Of a DNA stretch of 64,000 bases, positions 26,799-36,626 are shown in pieces; position 1 is the first letter of the stretch; each line of letters begins with the position of its first letter. Both the position numbers and the translations under genes were made by a program. The notes beneath the pieces were generated by a model, which ran no database searches, was not told the origin of the DNA, and saw only the letters and a program-made list of their open reading frames with translations. The DNA lies in NCBI GenBank assembly GCA_022822135.1, contig JAJECH010000042.1, forward strand, positions 53,371 to 117,370, read 5' to 3'. The stretch comes from Pseudomonadales bacterium (lineage in GTDB: Bacteria > Pseudomonadota > Gammaproteobacteria > Pseudomonadales > Azotimanducaceae).

Positions 26799-28352
26799 AT
26801 GAGCTGGCAGCAGGAAGTTGAGGAACTGAAACGCCAAGTTGCTTTCTCAAAAGAACTTGGCGGGAAGGACAGCGTTGACTTTCATCACGGTCGCGGAAAA
26901 CTCACGGTTCGTGAACGCATTAGTTTGTTAGAAGATCCTGATTCGTTCCATGAGATAGGTGCCATCGCGGGTACGGCTCAGTGGGAGAGTGAGAGCGTTA
27001 AAGCTCTGAAGCCAGCCAATTCAGTGATCGGCACGGTCAAAGTCGACGGACGCAAAGTCGCGGTCGCTGGTGGTGACTTCACGATTCGTGGCGGCGCTGC
27101 GGATGCGGCAGTGGGAAACAAGAGTGGGTACGCGGAGTCGTTTGCGCTGCGAACACGGATTCCGTTTGTACGACTACTGGATGCAACCGGTGGTAGTGTG
27201 CGAACCTTTGAGCAAATGGGGCGAACCTACCTTCCAGGTAATTCAGGCACCAACGTCTCAGCAGAGTTACTCCAGTATGTCCCCGTAGTGTCTGCTGTAC
27301 TTGGTTCGGTAGCTGGGCTTCCTGCTGTGCAGGCGTGTCTTTGCCATTTCAATGTGATGGTGAAGAACACGAGCCAAGTGTTTGTTGCTGGACCAAAGGT
27401 TGTTGAACAAGCGACAGGTGTAACGATCAGCAAGGAAGATCTAGGCGACGAGCGGATTCAAGTCAAGAACGGCGTGATCATGAATTTGGCGGAGGACGAA
27501 GCGGATGCAATTCAGCAGGTGCGTACGTTTCTTTCATACCTGCCATCGAATGTGTGGGAAGAACCACCAGTAAAGCCGTCATCCGATCCCAGCGATCGAC
27601 GCGACGAGTCGCTTCTTTCGATGGTACCTCGAAATCGGCGTCAAATCTATGAGCCACGTCAGATTCTCGACGCGGTGTTGGATCGCGATAGTTTTTTTGA
27701 GATCGGCGAGTATTACGGGCGTGCCAGAATCACGGGTCTAGCACGAGTAGATGGACACCCTGTCGGCGTGATGGCGAATCACCCGAAATACAACGGAGGA
27801 TCCATGGACGTCGCCGCCGGTGAGAAGACGATTCGCTTGATCGAGCTCTGCGATATGTTCCATCTTCCACTCGTCTATTTCGCTGACGAACCGGGGTTTT
27901 CGGTTGGTGTAGCGCAAGAGAAACTTGGGATTGTTCGCGCAGGCGCACGTATCGTGACGACACTTGCAAGAAGCCGGATGCCATACATCTGTTTCGTCGT
28001 CCGGCAACTCTATGGTGTTGCGGGTGGTCTGCATCAACGCGGCGGCGATACGCTTTATCGACGATACTGCTGGCCGTCGACTCATGGTGGTTCCATGCAT
28101 ATCGAAGGAGGCACGGCGATCGCCTACAAGCGGGACATTGAGTCAGCCGAAGATCCGGAAGCCAAACGCGAGGAGATTGAAGCGCGACTACAGTCGATCT
28201 CTTCGCCGTTTCGTAACGCACATGCATTCGGTATTGAGGAAATCATCGATCCGCGCGATACACGTCCACTTCTTGTCGATTTCATTCATGATGCATGGCG
28301 AGTCGTGCGCACACAACTTGGTACAAAAGCAGGTCCCGCATATACGCCTTAG
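26799..28352 (+). CDS. Acyl-CoA carboxylase carboxyltransferase (beta) subunit
   Basis: A 517-residue carboxyltransferase of the propionyl/methylcrotonyl-CoA carboxylase beta type. Features are the N-terminal HHGRGKLTVRERI, the GGDFTIRGGAADAAVGNK region of the first crotonase half, and a second half with VGVMANHPKYNGGSMDVAAG and a Gly-rich GVAGGLHQRGG loop. It would transfer CO2 from biotin to an acyl-CoA, but no separate biotin carboxylase subunit is adjacent. The only partner domain in the window is in the fused carboxylase 2.9 kb downstream. ATG 26799 has GAGGA upstream. Confidence 0.92.
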   Translation: MSWQQEVEELKRQVAFSKELGGKDSVDFHHGRGKLTVRERISLLEDPDSFHEIGAIAGTAQWESESVKALKPANSVIGTVKVDGRKVAVAGGDFTIRGGAADAAVGNKSGYAESFALRTRIPFVRLLDATGGSVRTFEQMGRTYLPGNSGTNVSAELLQYVPVVSAVLGSVAGLPAVQACLCHFNVMVKNTSQVFVAGPKVVEQATGVTISKEDLGDERIQVKNGVIMNLAEDEADAIQQVRTFLSYLPSNVWEEPPVKPSSDPSDRRDESLLSMVPRNRRQIYEPRQILDAVLDRDSFFEIGEYYGRARITGLARVDGHPVGVMANHPKYNGGSMDVAAGEKTIRLIELCDMFHLPLVYFADEPGFSVGVAQEKLGIVRAGARIVTTLARSRMPYICFVVRQLYGVAGGLHQRGGDTLYRRYCWPSTHGGSMHIEGGTAIAYKRDIESAEDPEAKREEIEARLQSISSPFRNAHAFGIEEIIDPRDTRPLLVDFIHDAWRVVRTQLGTKAGPAYTP

Positions 28353-28418
28353 AGCAGAGATTCGAGCTCGACACTAGGATAATGAGGTCTACTACGGTTG
28401 GTGTTTCGCATATTGTTG

Positions 28419-28907
28419 ATGCAAATTAGGAATTGGATGGTGCTTAGCATCGGCTTTTGCGGATTGGTTTGCGCCACGCTGCTTGTATACGGGTGTTCTC
28501 AGAAGGCCACGATTGAAATCGAAGAGGTCCCGACCCTAGCTCATGTAATGGATCCTCTGCTTAACGACGCATCTGAAGTATTCTGGGACTCAGCTGGATT
28601 TATCGATACCTACGAAGGCACTACAGATCTAACGCCGACTACCGAAGAAGGATGGCAGAAGGTCATCGACGCCGCAGACGAGATCACACGGCTTAGTGCG
28701 GTACTCCAAGAGGAGCGTTATTCGCTAAATCGACCTGCGTGGAATGAACTTTCCAAATCACTTGTCGCGGCGGCAGATCGTGGACGCCAGTCTGTAGTTG
28801 ATCGTGATGGTGCCGAGTTATTTGAAGCGGGCGCGCAGCTATACCAGGTGTGTGTGGCTTGTCACCAAACCTTTTGGTCGAATAACCGGTTCGCCATTGA
28901 CGAATAA
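28419..28907 (+). CDS. Cytochrome c'-like (class II) lipoprotein
   Basis: About 162 residues. A signal segment ends in a lipobox-like LLVYGC, predicting a lipid-anchored periplasmic protein. The C-terminus has a single haem motif CVACHQTF, the position typical of class II cytochromes c/c'. The helical body fits a four-helix bundle. ATG 28419 is preferred; a TTG 7 codons upstream and an ATG 5 codons downstream are possible. Its partner is unknown. It follows the carboxyltransferase gene by 66 bp, which may be incidental. Confidence 0.75.
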   Translation: MQIRNWMVLSIGFCGLVCATLLVYGCSQKATIEIEEVPTLAHVMDPLLNDASEVFWDSAGFIDTYEGTTDLTPTTEEGWQKVIDAADEITRLSAVLQEERYSLNRPAWNELSKSLVAAADRGRQSVVDRDGAELFEAGAQLYQVCVACHQTFWSNNRFAIDE

Positions 28908-28947
28908 GAACCTGCGTGACGTTGGGTACCCACAGGCGCTTCGTTAG

Positions 28948-30111
28948 CTAGTTCATCGTCTCGCTTAAAACGTCCATATTGGGTTCTGTACCCCAACCAG
29001 GACGATCAGGCATATGCAACATGCCATCGCGGATATCTGGCTCATGCGTGAAGATCGTTGCATCGGCTTCAACGCGGTCGATATCTGTTTCCATGATCTT
29101 CAGATTTGGTACAACACTGCAAAAGTGTGCGCTCATCATGCTCGATAGATGCCCATAGTAATTGTGCGGGGCAACGTTCACTTGGAATGCGTCAGCTGCC
29201 GAGGCGACTTTTAATGCTTGCCACGCGCCGATCCACGGAATGTCGATGATGGCCACGTCGAGCGCTTCTTCCTGAAAGTATGGAAGATATTCGACGAGTC
29301 CAGTGAGTGACTCGCAGCCACTGATGGTGAACGGACTTCGTTGTCGTATCGTCGCGAGCGCTTTCGGATATGGCGTATCAATCTCGATCCAATAGATATC
29401 AAGATCCTGTAAGGCGCGTAGGATGCTCAAGTACCCTTCAGTGCGCGCGTTGAAGTTCAAGTCGATCAGAATATCGACGTCAGGACCACAACCTTCACGA
29501 AACGCCTCTAGATACTCAACGAATCCATTCAACACATAGCGAGGCGGTGTACGTGATGGATCGTCATTGCGATTGAAACCCGGTCCCCAATTAACAAGAC
29601 CTTGATCGGTCTGTCGAAAGATGTTCGTTTTCAGTGCTGTAAAGCCTTCGTCGACGACCTCTCGACCCAATGCTCGGATGTCGTCGAGATTGCGAACGGC
29701 AGTTCGATATTTATCGGGTCGGGAAATCCGCCACGTACCGCAGTGCGACCAATACACGCGTACTGCATCTCTGACCTTACCGCCGAGTATCTCGTAGCAA
29801 GGCACGCCAAAGTGTTTCGCTTTGGCATCGAGGATCGCGTTCTCAATTGCGCCGATCGCACGTGGTAACACGCCAAAAAGCGATTGTCGCGCCGTCGCCG
29901 CTAATCGGGCGTAGATGCCTTCGTGGTTAATCGCATCTTGGCCAATGACCGCGCCAGCCATGCGATCGATCGCCGTCGTAACGCCAACCACATCGAATCC
30001 TTCGTCGTACTCGCTCCAACCGATGATGCCGTTCTCAAGCGTAACGCGTACGAAGTGGTATCGACGCCAGTCTGCAGGGCAATGAAATGTCTTGATTTCC
30101 GTGATTTTCAT
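28948..30111 (-). CDS. Mandelate racemase / enolase superfamily enzyme
   Basis: A 387-residue protein with an N-terminal capping domain (MKITEIKTFHCP) and a TIM barrel. Likely metal ligands are Asp in ILIDLNFNAR, Glu in IYWIEIDTP and Glu in SGCESL. A general base His is seen in NVAPHNYYGHL, as in the mandelate racemase subgroup, and a Lys in FTALKTN could be the second base. It would abstract a proton alpha to a carboxylate, probably acting as an acid sugar dehydratase or racemase. The substrate is not predictable. Single gene on the minus strand. Confidence 0.9.
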   Translation of the reverse strand: MKITEIKTFHCPADWRRYHFVRVTLENGIIGWSEYDEGFDVVGVTTAIDRMAGAVIGQDAINHEGIYARLAATARQSLFGVLPRAIGAIENAILDAKAKHFGVPCYEILGGKVRDAVRVYWSHCGTWRISRPDKYRTAVRNLDDIRALGREVVDEGFTALKTNIFRQTDQGLVNWGPGFNRNDDPSRTPPRYVLNGFVEYLEAFREGCGPDVDILIDLNFNARTEGYLSILRALQDLDIYWIEIDTPYPKALATIRQRSPFTISGCESLTGLVEYLPYFQEEALDVAIIDIPWIGAWQALKVASAADAFQVNVAPHNYYGHLSSMMSAHFCSVVPNLKIMETDIDRVEADATIFTHEPDIRDGMLHMPDRPGWGTEPNMDVLSETMN

Positions 30112-30215
30112 GACTGACTAAACCGATTTAGAGATAACCGTGCCGCGTAATAGTTCGAGCTAGTCGATCAAGTGGCAAGATTGCAAATTAAACGTGGGAC
30201 ATATGGAGAAAAACT

Positions 30216-30287
30216 ATGAAAATTCGAGTTGCGCGTCTAAATGACCAACCGGCTCATCAACACACAAACTGCGAGATGCACTCTTGA
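30216..30287 (+). CDS. Possible 23-residue leader peptide coupled to the nucleoside hydrolase
   Basis: ATG 30216 follows GGAG at ideal spacing and opens a 23-codon frame (MKIRVARLNDQPAH...) rich in His, Asn and Gln. Its TGA stop overlaps the TTG start of the next gene (TTGA). The ribosome-binding site is better than that of the downstream gene, which suggests translational coupling or an attenuating leader. It is too short for family assignment and could be chance. Confidence 0.35.
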   Translation: MKIRVARLNDQPAHQHTNCEMHS

Positions 30288-31219
30288 ATAAACCACGCCT
30301 CATCATCGATACAGACCCCGGTCACGATGACGCAATCGCTTTGATCCTTGCGCATCATTTTGCAGACGTTTTAGGCATTACGACCGTTGCTGGTAACACG
30401 AGCATCGAAAACGCTACGAGGAACGCGATCCGTATTTGTGACTTGCTTGGCAGTGAGACTCCGGTCCACCGCGGTGCCGCGGCTCCACTTGCAGCGGAAC
30501 CGGCTTTTGCGAGCGAGGTCCATGGTACTGACGGTTTAGGCGGTATTCCCCTCCCGGAACCTTCCCGTTCTGAGACGAGTGATCGAGCAGTAGAGTATTT
30601 ACTCGAAGCCGTTGATCCCGACGTTTGGGTGGTTGCAGTTGGACCGCTGACCAATATTGCGCACGTGTTGACGCAAGATAAGTCGTGGTTTGAGCGGATC
30701 GCGGGTCTTTCGGTGATGGGTGGTGCACCACATGGCGGAAACGTCACAGCGACGGCAGAATTCAACATCTACTTCGATCCTGAAGCCGCCGACGTTGTCT
30801 TTAGCGCGAACGGCAAGACGTTGATGAGCGGATTGAATCTCACTCACCAAGTACAGATCTCGGAGACGGAACTTAAAGAAGTAGATCGTGCTGCGCCCGA
30901 TAGTGCGCGTACGCAGTTTATCGACCAGAACTTTGCTCGAATCATTGAGAGACTAGGCGATCTCACCGGTTCACCCGAGGTCGCGATGCACGATCCTTGT
31001 GCAGTCTTCGCGGTGACACACCCAGAGTTGTTCGAGTTCCTTCCTCGCGATGTAATGATCGAACTTAACGGTACGTTAACCCGTGGCATGACGGTCGTTG
31101 ACGAACGAAAACGGGTCGGTCGAAAACCATCTAAAGTGGCAGTGGGCTACGAGGTCAACGCGGAAGCCGTGAAGGGATTGATTTTTGATGTGCTGTACGG
31201 GAATTCCCAAGCTTCCTAG
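30284..31219 (+). CDS. Inosine-uridine type nucleoside hydrolase
   Basis: A 311-residue N-ribohydrolase that would split ribonucleosides into base and ribose. The Ca2+-binding signature is DTDPGHDDA at residues 9-17. The VAVGPLTNIA and EFNIYFDPEAA blocks are typical, and the C-terminal His/Asp pair is in AMHDPCAV. Probable start TTG 30284, overlapping the stop of a short upstream frame. It is divergent from the enolase-family gene. Confidence 0.93.
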   Translation: MNKPRLIIDTDPGHDDAIALILAHHFADVLGITTVAGNTSIENATRNAIRICDLLGSETPVHRGAAAPLAAEPAFASEVHGTDGLGGIPLPEPSRSETSDRAVEYLLEAVDPDVWVVAVGPLTNIAHVLTQDKSWFERIAGLSVMGGAPHGGNVTATAEFNIYFDPEAADVVFSANGKTLMSGLNLTHQVQISETELKEVDRAAPDSARTQFIDQNFARIIERLGDLTGSPEVAMHDPCAVFAVTHPELFEFLPRDVMIELNGTLTRGMTVVDERKRVGRKPSKVAVGYEVNAEAVKGLIFDVLYGNSQAS

Positions 31220-31280
31220 ACGATTGGTCTAGCCACCCCCAAAATAAAATCGGACGCCTTTTTCTTCGCCTAGTGCGTCC

Positions 31281-34200
31281 ATGCCCATTCAACGCCTACT
31301 AATCGCAAATCGTGGCGAAATCGCGATTCGAATCGCCCAAGCTGCCAGCGATCTCGCGATTTCTTCCGTCGGAATCCACTCAAAAGACGACGCGCAGAGT
31401 CTTCATGTGAAATCGGTCGATGCCGTGTATGCACTTGAAGGTTCAGGTGTTGAGGCGTACCTAGATATCGATCAGATTGTTACCGCAGCCAAGGAGATGA
31501 ACTGCGACGCAGTCCATCCGGGGTACGGATTTTTGTCAGAGAGTGCGAAATTCGCGGAAGCGGTCGAAGGCGCTGGGTTGGTTTTCGTGGGACCATCTGC
31601 CATCACACTTGCTTTGTGCGGCGATAAGTCGCAAGCGCGTAAATCCGCAGTCGATGCTGGTGTTCCTGTTGTTGCGGGTACCGACCGACCAACTTCAGTT
31701 GATGACGTCAAGAGCTTTTTTGAATCGCTCGGACCGAACAAGGCCATCATGATCAAAGCGATCGCCGGCGGTGGTGGTCGAGGTACTCGGGTCGTGTCTG
31801 CGCTAGAGGAACTCGAGGCGGCGTATGAGCGATGTCAATCAGAAGCGAAAGCGGCATTTGGCAACGGAGATCTCTACGTAGAGGAACTAATCGAACATGC
31901 ACGCCACATCGAAGTACAGATCGTCGGCGATGGACATGGTCATGTAGTCGATTTTCATACGCGTGAGTGCAGCGCGCAGCGCCGTCATCAAAAACTCGTT
32001 GAAGTTGCGCCAGCGTTCGGCATACCTGACAAGACGCTGGAAGCTATAGAAGCAAGTGCTGTTCGAATCGCCGAGTCGTTGGACTATCGGAGCCTAGGTA
32101 CCTTCGAGTTTCTAGTGGACGCTGAGAACCAAGAGAGTTTCGCGTTCATCGAAGCAAACGCGCGCCTCCAGGTCGAACACACTGTTACTGAAATGGTCAC
32201 GGGGTTGGACCTGGTTCAGACTCAACTTCGTCTCGCTGGTGGTGAAACGTTTGATGACTTGCAATTAGATGGCTGGTCGCAACACGGCACGACGGGCTAC
32301 GCCATTCAATGTCGTGTCAACATGGAAGAGATTACCCGGTCGGGCGAAGTACGACCTTCTGGAGGCACGATTTCGCGCTATGAAATGCCAACCGGTCCTG
32401 GCATCCGCGTTGACGGATTTGGATACAGCGGGTACACCACGTCGCCGAATTTTGATTCGTTGTTATGTAAGGTCATCGTATCGAGCCGTTCAGACGATAT
32501 AGGTGTGGTCATCGAACGGGCGAAGAGAGCGCTTGAACACTGTCACGTTGAAGGTATCCGAACAAATCTTGGTTTCGTGCGCGAAATCGTAAGTTCCGAG
32601 GCGTTTCGGAACGGTGACGTGACCACGCGTTGGGTGGATCAGAACGTCGCGGAACTTGCCGAAAGTGCACTTGCTTCACACGACGCGACCATCGGTGCTG
32701 ATGGAACCTCTAGTGGCTTAGCGGGTGGTCAGGTTGACTCGCGCGATCCGCTAGCACTTTTCGAGTACGCCGACGCGATAAAACAGGCGAAAGCAGAAGC
32801 GGCTTCCGCAGAAGAGGAATTGGTAAACGAAGTCGATTTAGTCGGTCCCGATGGTTCGATCGGTCAGCCAGCTCCGATTCAAGGCACGATCGTTAGCGTC
32901 AAGGTTCAAGAAGGTGACGCCGTCGCTGCAGACCAAGAACTGGTCATCATGGAAGCCATGAAGATGGAACATGTGATCAGTGCGAGCGTCAGTGGGATTG
33001 TTCGACGAGTTGATGTCGAAGTAGGTAAAGTCATTCAAGAAGGGCATCCACTGGTTTTCGTCGAAGCAGCAGACGTGGATGTCTCTGGAATTGAAGCGAG
33101 CGAGGAACTAGACCTTGATCACATCCGCGGCGATCTCCAGGAAACCATCGAACGAAGAAAGTGGATTTACGACGAAAACCGTCCAAAAGCCATGGAGCGC
33201 CGCGAGCGAACGGGTCAACAAACTGCACGCAAGAACATCAACGACCTCTGTGACGAGGGCAGCTTCATCGAATACGGACCGCTCGTCTTAGCCGCTCAGC
33301 GCAGGCGTCGCACAGAGCAGTGGTTACGAGAAAACACGGCCGCGGACGGATTGATATGCGGTGTGGGAACGGTGAATTCGAACCTGTTTCCAGATCAAGA
33401 CGCAAGATGTGTTGCGGTCGCGTACGACTACACGGTATTTGCAGGTACGCAAGGTCATAAGAACCACTACAAGCAGGATCGCATTTTCGAACTCGCGAAT
33501 CGGTTTAGGCTACCGGTGATTCTGTTCAGTGAAGGCGGTGGCGGTCGTCCAGGCGACACGGATGGCAGTGGCGGCGTCGGCATGGACACGTACACATTCA
33601 CCCAATGGTCGAAACTATCAGCACGCGTACCGCTTGTTGGCGTCAATTCCGGTCGTTGTTTCGCCGGTAACACCGCATTACTGGGATGTTGCGATGTGAT
33701 CATCGCGACCAAGAAGTCGACGATCGCGATGGGTGGACCCGCGATGATCGAAGGCGGCGGTTTAGGTATCTACACCCCAGAGGAAGTCGGTCCGATGTCC
33801 TTCCAGGTACCGAATGGGGTGGTTGACATCATCGTTGACGACGAGCAAGAGCTAATTGAGACGGCGAAGAAGTACATCTCGTATTTCCAAGGAACGATCG
33901 ACGAATGGGAAGCGCCTGATCAACGGAAGATGCGGCATGTCGTTCCTGAGAATCGACTTCGGATGTACAACGTGAGAGAAGTCATTCATACACTGGCGGA
34001 TGTTGACTCTGTACTAGAAGTGCGAGAGAACTTTGGCATTGGTATCGTCACGTGCTTCTTGAGAATTGAAGGAAAACCCTTTGGTCTGATCGCGAATAAC
34101 GCTCACCATTTAGCGGGTGCGATCGATACCGATGGCGCAGACAAGGCTGCACGCTTTTTACAGCTTTGCGACGCGTTCGATCTACCGGTGATCAGCATCA

Positions 34201-34679
34201 TGGACTGTCCGGGCATCATGGTGGGACCTGAAGTCGAGAAGACAGCGCTCGTGCGTCATTCTTGTCGGTTATTCAACACCGGCGCGAACCTCACGGTTCC
34301 GATGTTTGGCGTCATTATTCGAAAAGCCTATGGTCTAGGTGTTCAAGCCATGTGTGGTGGGTCATCGCTCGTACCGTTTTTCTGTGTTGCATGGCCGACC
34401 GCGGAATTCGCGGGAATGAACATCGAAGGCTCGGTGAAATTAGGTTACCGCAATGAGCTCATGGAACTGAAAACGGCGGAAGAACGAATCAAGCGTTTTG
34501 ACGACATGGTCGCGAGCTCGTACGAACGTGCAAAAGCCGTAAATTCCGCGACATTCTTCGGAGTCGACGATGTGATCGACCCAGCGGCGACAAGAAGCTG
34601 GATCGTACGGGGAATGAACAGCCTGCCGGAATCAGTGCCTCGAGAAACGAAGAAACGCCCTTATATCGATACGTGGTAG
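31281..34679 (+). CDS. Single-chain acyl-CoA carboxylase (BC-BCCP-CT fusion)
   Basis: A 1132-residue multidomain biotin enzyme. Residues about 3-450 are biotin carboxylase (LLIANRGEIAIRI, KAIAGGGGRGTR, EANARLQVEHTVTEM). Residues about 540-605 are the biotinyl domain with EAMKMEH, whose Lys561 is the biotin site. Residues about 610-1132 are a carboxyltransferase of the beta type (NDLCDEGSFIEYGP, FSEGGGGRPGDTDG, MGGPAMIEGGG). These are usually two or more proteins. The fused order recalls single-chain long-chain acyl-CoA carboxylases. The substrate (acetyl-, propionyl- or longer acyl-CoA) is not determined. Confidence 0.92.
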   Translation: MPIQRLLIANRGEIAIRIAQAASDLAISSVGIHSKDDAQSLHVKSVDAVYALEGSGVEAYLDIDQIVTAAKEMNCDAVHPGYGFLSESAKFAEAVEGAGLVFVGPSAITLALCGDKSQARKSAVDAGVPVVAGTDRPTSVDDVKSFFESLGPNKAIMIKAIAGGGGRGTRVVSALEELEAAYERCQSEAKAAFGNGDLYVEELIEHARHIEVQIVGDGHGHVVDFHTRECSAQRRHQKLVEVAPAFGIPDKTLEAIEASAVRIAESLDYRSLGTFEFLVDAENQESFAFIEANARLQVEHTVTEMVTGLDLVQTQLRLAGGETFDDLQLDGWSQHGTTGYAIQCRVNMEEITRSGEVRPSGGTISRYEMPTGPGIRVDGFGYSGYTTSPNFDSLLCKVIVSSRSDDIGVVIERAKRALEHCHVEGIRTNLGFVREIVSSEAFRNGDVTTRWVDQNVAELAESALASHDATIGADGTSSGLAGGQVDSRDPLALFEYADAIKQAKAEAASAEEELVNEVDLVGPDGSIGQPAPIQGTIVSVKVQEGDAVAADQELVIMEAMKMEHVISASVSGIVRRVDVEVGKVIQEGHPLVFVEAADVDVSGIEASEELDLDHIRGDLQETIERRKWIYDENRPKAMERRERTGQQTARKNINDLCDEGSFIEYGPLVLAAQRRRRTEQWLRENTAADGLICGVGTVNSNLFPDQDARCVAVAYDYTVFAGTQGHKNHYKQDRIFELANRFRLPVILFSEGGGGRPGDTDGSGGVGMDTYTFTQWSKLSARVPLVGVNSGRCFAGNTALLGCCDVIIATKKSTIAMGGPAMIEGGGLGIYTPEEVGPMSFQVPNGVVDIIVDDEQELIETAKKYISYFQGTIDEWEAPDQRKMRHVVPENRLRMYNVREVIHTLADVDSVLEVRENFGIGIVTCFLRIEGKPFGLIANNAHHLAGAIDTDGADKAARFLQLCDAFDLPVISIMDCPGIMVGPEVEKTALVRHSCRLFNTGANLTVPMFGVIIRKAYGLGVQAMCGGSSLVPFFCVAWPTAEFAGMNIEGSVKLGYRNELMELKTAEERIKRFDDMVASSYERAKAVNSATFFGVDDVIDPAATRSWIVRGMNSLPESVPRETKKRPYIDTW

Positions 34680-34691
34680 TTCAATCGTGTA

Positions 34692-36500
34692 CTACCAGGT
34701 GACCTGGTTTGGGTCGATGTGATCACAGCCCATTTCGCTAAGGTCGTCCTCGCTATATACCGGTGTGCCTCGAAAGTTCCTAATGTAGGTACGACAGCGA
34801 AGGTCGTTGTCATTGAATGTTTGGTCGTTGACTAACTCGTCTCTAACGGATTCGTAGGTCACAACTTCACCGATCATTCGGATGCCGCCGTCTGCATCGG
34901 TGTCGAGAATGATCGTGGTCTGGTCGTTTTCTCCGAAAGGCGTCCATTCGACCTCAGTATCGTCCCGTCCTTGAGATGGATTGCCGCTATAGGCAAATTC
35001 CGCCCAATAGGACATCATGCTCTTGCTCAGTGCAAATTGCGCTTCGTCGTTTGGATAGAACCCTGCCAGCATGTTGTCGCCAGAAAAACTTCCAAAGACA
35101 AATGGAATTTCCATTGCGTGGCCAGCACCTAGTGCCACTTGTAAATCAAAAAAGATGGAACTAGCTTCTTCATCCCAATCGAACCGATAGGCATAGACAT
35201 CATTGTGTCCACCCGCCGTCATGGCCGTTGCAATCTGATCCACGCCACGAACCTTCCACGCCTGAGCACCGTAATACACAACGCGCCGATAGTCGTTTTC
35301 ATCCTTTAAGGTCGGAAACACACCGAGTACGGTGTCCGTATATTCCGCATTCTGGAGCATGAATAGGGTGGGCTCATCTCGGTTGGTCCCTAAGATCACT
35401 GGGACATTGTTGTAGTTACTCGTATCGCTAAAGATCTCCTCATCGGATCCCATTGGGAGGACCATGTTGTCGCCGAAGCCAGCAGGAAAGTCAATCATCC
35501 CAAAACCGCCATTGGTACCGAGCGTAGCGTAGATCGCTGAAGCCGGTTTTGATTTCAGATACTCGTGTAATTCCGACGGACTCCAATCTCCCTGTAACGC
35601 AGAAGCTTCTACCTCGTCGGCTGCTAGATTGTCGGTGATCAATAAGCGATTGACGATTTCGCGTGCGCTGTTCGTATGACCGCCCTCACTCGCGAGCATG
35701 TACCCTACTGAGGGATCTTGAACGCGGTAAGAGCCGCTTTGAGAGATCGCCCGATGAAACAGTCCTTTCGCTTGCGGTGATGCCATGAGCGCTAAGGTGT
35801 TGTACCCTCCCGCCGACTCGCCAAACACTGTGACGTTATCAGGGTCGCCGCCGAAACTTCGGATGTTCTCGCGCACCCATTCGAGTGCTCGGATGAGGTC
35901 CAACGTGCCGAAATTTCCGCTTGATTGTTCACTTACCGCAAGCAAGTCCGGGTGATTAAACCAACCCATGAGACCCAGTCGATAGTTCGTTGTAACTACC
36001 ACGAGTTTGTGCTCGGTTGCGATGTAGGACCCGTTGTAGGTACCTGCTTCACCGACTGAATTCCCACCTCCATGAATCCAAAACATGACGGGCGCATCGA
36101 TACTGTTGGGAGGCGACCAAATGTTCAGATAAAGACAATCCTCAGAACCAACGACTCCTTGCGAGGACTCATCGTGTTCGCGAAGGGTTTGATTCGAGAA
36201 TTGCACGCAAGGATACCCGAACGCAAGTGCCTGCTTCATGCCTGAATGTGGATTGGGTGGTTGTGGTTTGACCCACCGTAGATCGTCAACAGGCGGAGCA
36301 GCGAACGGAATACCCAACCATGCACGTGCGCCATTTGAATCCATAAACCCCACGTATTCACCTTCTGTTGTCAGACGGCTCGTTGTGGGTTCGGCAACAT
36401 TCGGCAACTCGACCGGCGGTTCTTCTGGCCACATGAAGTAAATCACGACCAACGCGAGAACCAGCGCGACGATGAGTCCGATGGCGATTTTTCTTAGCAT
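34692..36500 (-). CDS. Type-B carboxylesterase/lipase family protein
   Basis: A 602-residue secreted or anchored serine esterase. One N-terminal transmembrane/signal helix (IAIGLIVALVLALVVIYFMW) is followed by the family signatures EDCLYLNIWSP and the nucleophile elbow FGESAGGYN. A Glu region (GTNRDEPTLF) and His in GAGHAMEIPFVFG complete the likely triad. It would hydrolyse carboxylic esters in the periplasm. It is convergent with the fused carboxylase; the two stop codons are 12 bp apart. Confidence 0.92.
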   Translation of the reverse strand: MLRKIAIGLIVALVLALVVIYFMWPEEPPVELPNVAEPTTSRLTTEGEYVGFMDSNGARAWLGIPFAAPPVDDLRWVKPQPPNPHSGMKQALAFGYPCVQFSNQTLREHDESSQGVVGSEDCLYLNIWSPPNSIDAPVMFWIHGGGNSVGEAGTYNGSYIATEHKLVVVTTNYRLGLMGWFNHPDLLAVSEQSSGNFGTLDLIRALEWVRENIRSFGGDPDNVTVFGESAGGYNTLALMASPQAKGLFHRAISQSGSYRVQDPSVGYMLASEGGHTNSAREIVNRLLITDNLAADEVEASALQGDWSPSELHEYLKSKPASAIYATLGTNGGFGMIDFPAGFGDNMVLPMGSDEEIFSDTSNYNNVPVILGTNRDEPTLFMLQNAEYTDTVLGVFPTLKDENDYRRVVYYGAQAWKVRGVDQIATAMTAGGHNDVYAYRFDWDEEASSIFFDLQVALGAGHAMEIPFVFGSFSGDNMLAGFYPNDEAQFALSKSMMSYWAEFAYSGNPSQGRDDTEVEWTPFGENDQTTIILDTDADGGIRMIGEVVTYESVRDELVNDQTFNDNDLRCRTYIRNFRGTPVYSEDDLSEMGCDHIDPNQVTW

Positions 36501-36626
36501 GATGGTTGAACGATCCGAATTAGCATGGGTGAATCTTCCACTTAATCAAATACGTGCGCGGAGAAATGCCTAGCATTGCGCACCTGATCGCAGCATAGAC
36601 GGCACAAAAGGACAGCGTTTTTACAC

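Noticed and set aside
27730..28227. 165-codon frame antisense to the carboxyltransferase
   Set aside because: Arg/Ser-rich composition typical of an antisense shadow; no domain pattern.
31252..31279. GGACGC / GCGTCC repeat just before the fused carboxylase start
   Set aside because: Six-base arms with a long pyrimidine-rich loop; could affect ribosome access but support is too thin for a feature.
34674..34697. 7-bp inverted repeat between the fused carboxylase and esterase genes
   Set aside because: Both proteins end in Trp-stop, so TGGTAG on each strand creates the symmetry; no T tract, so not called as a terminator.
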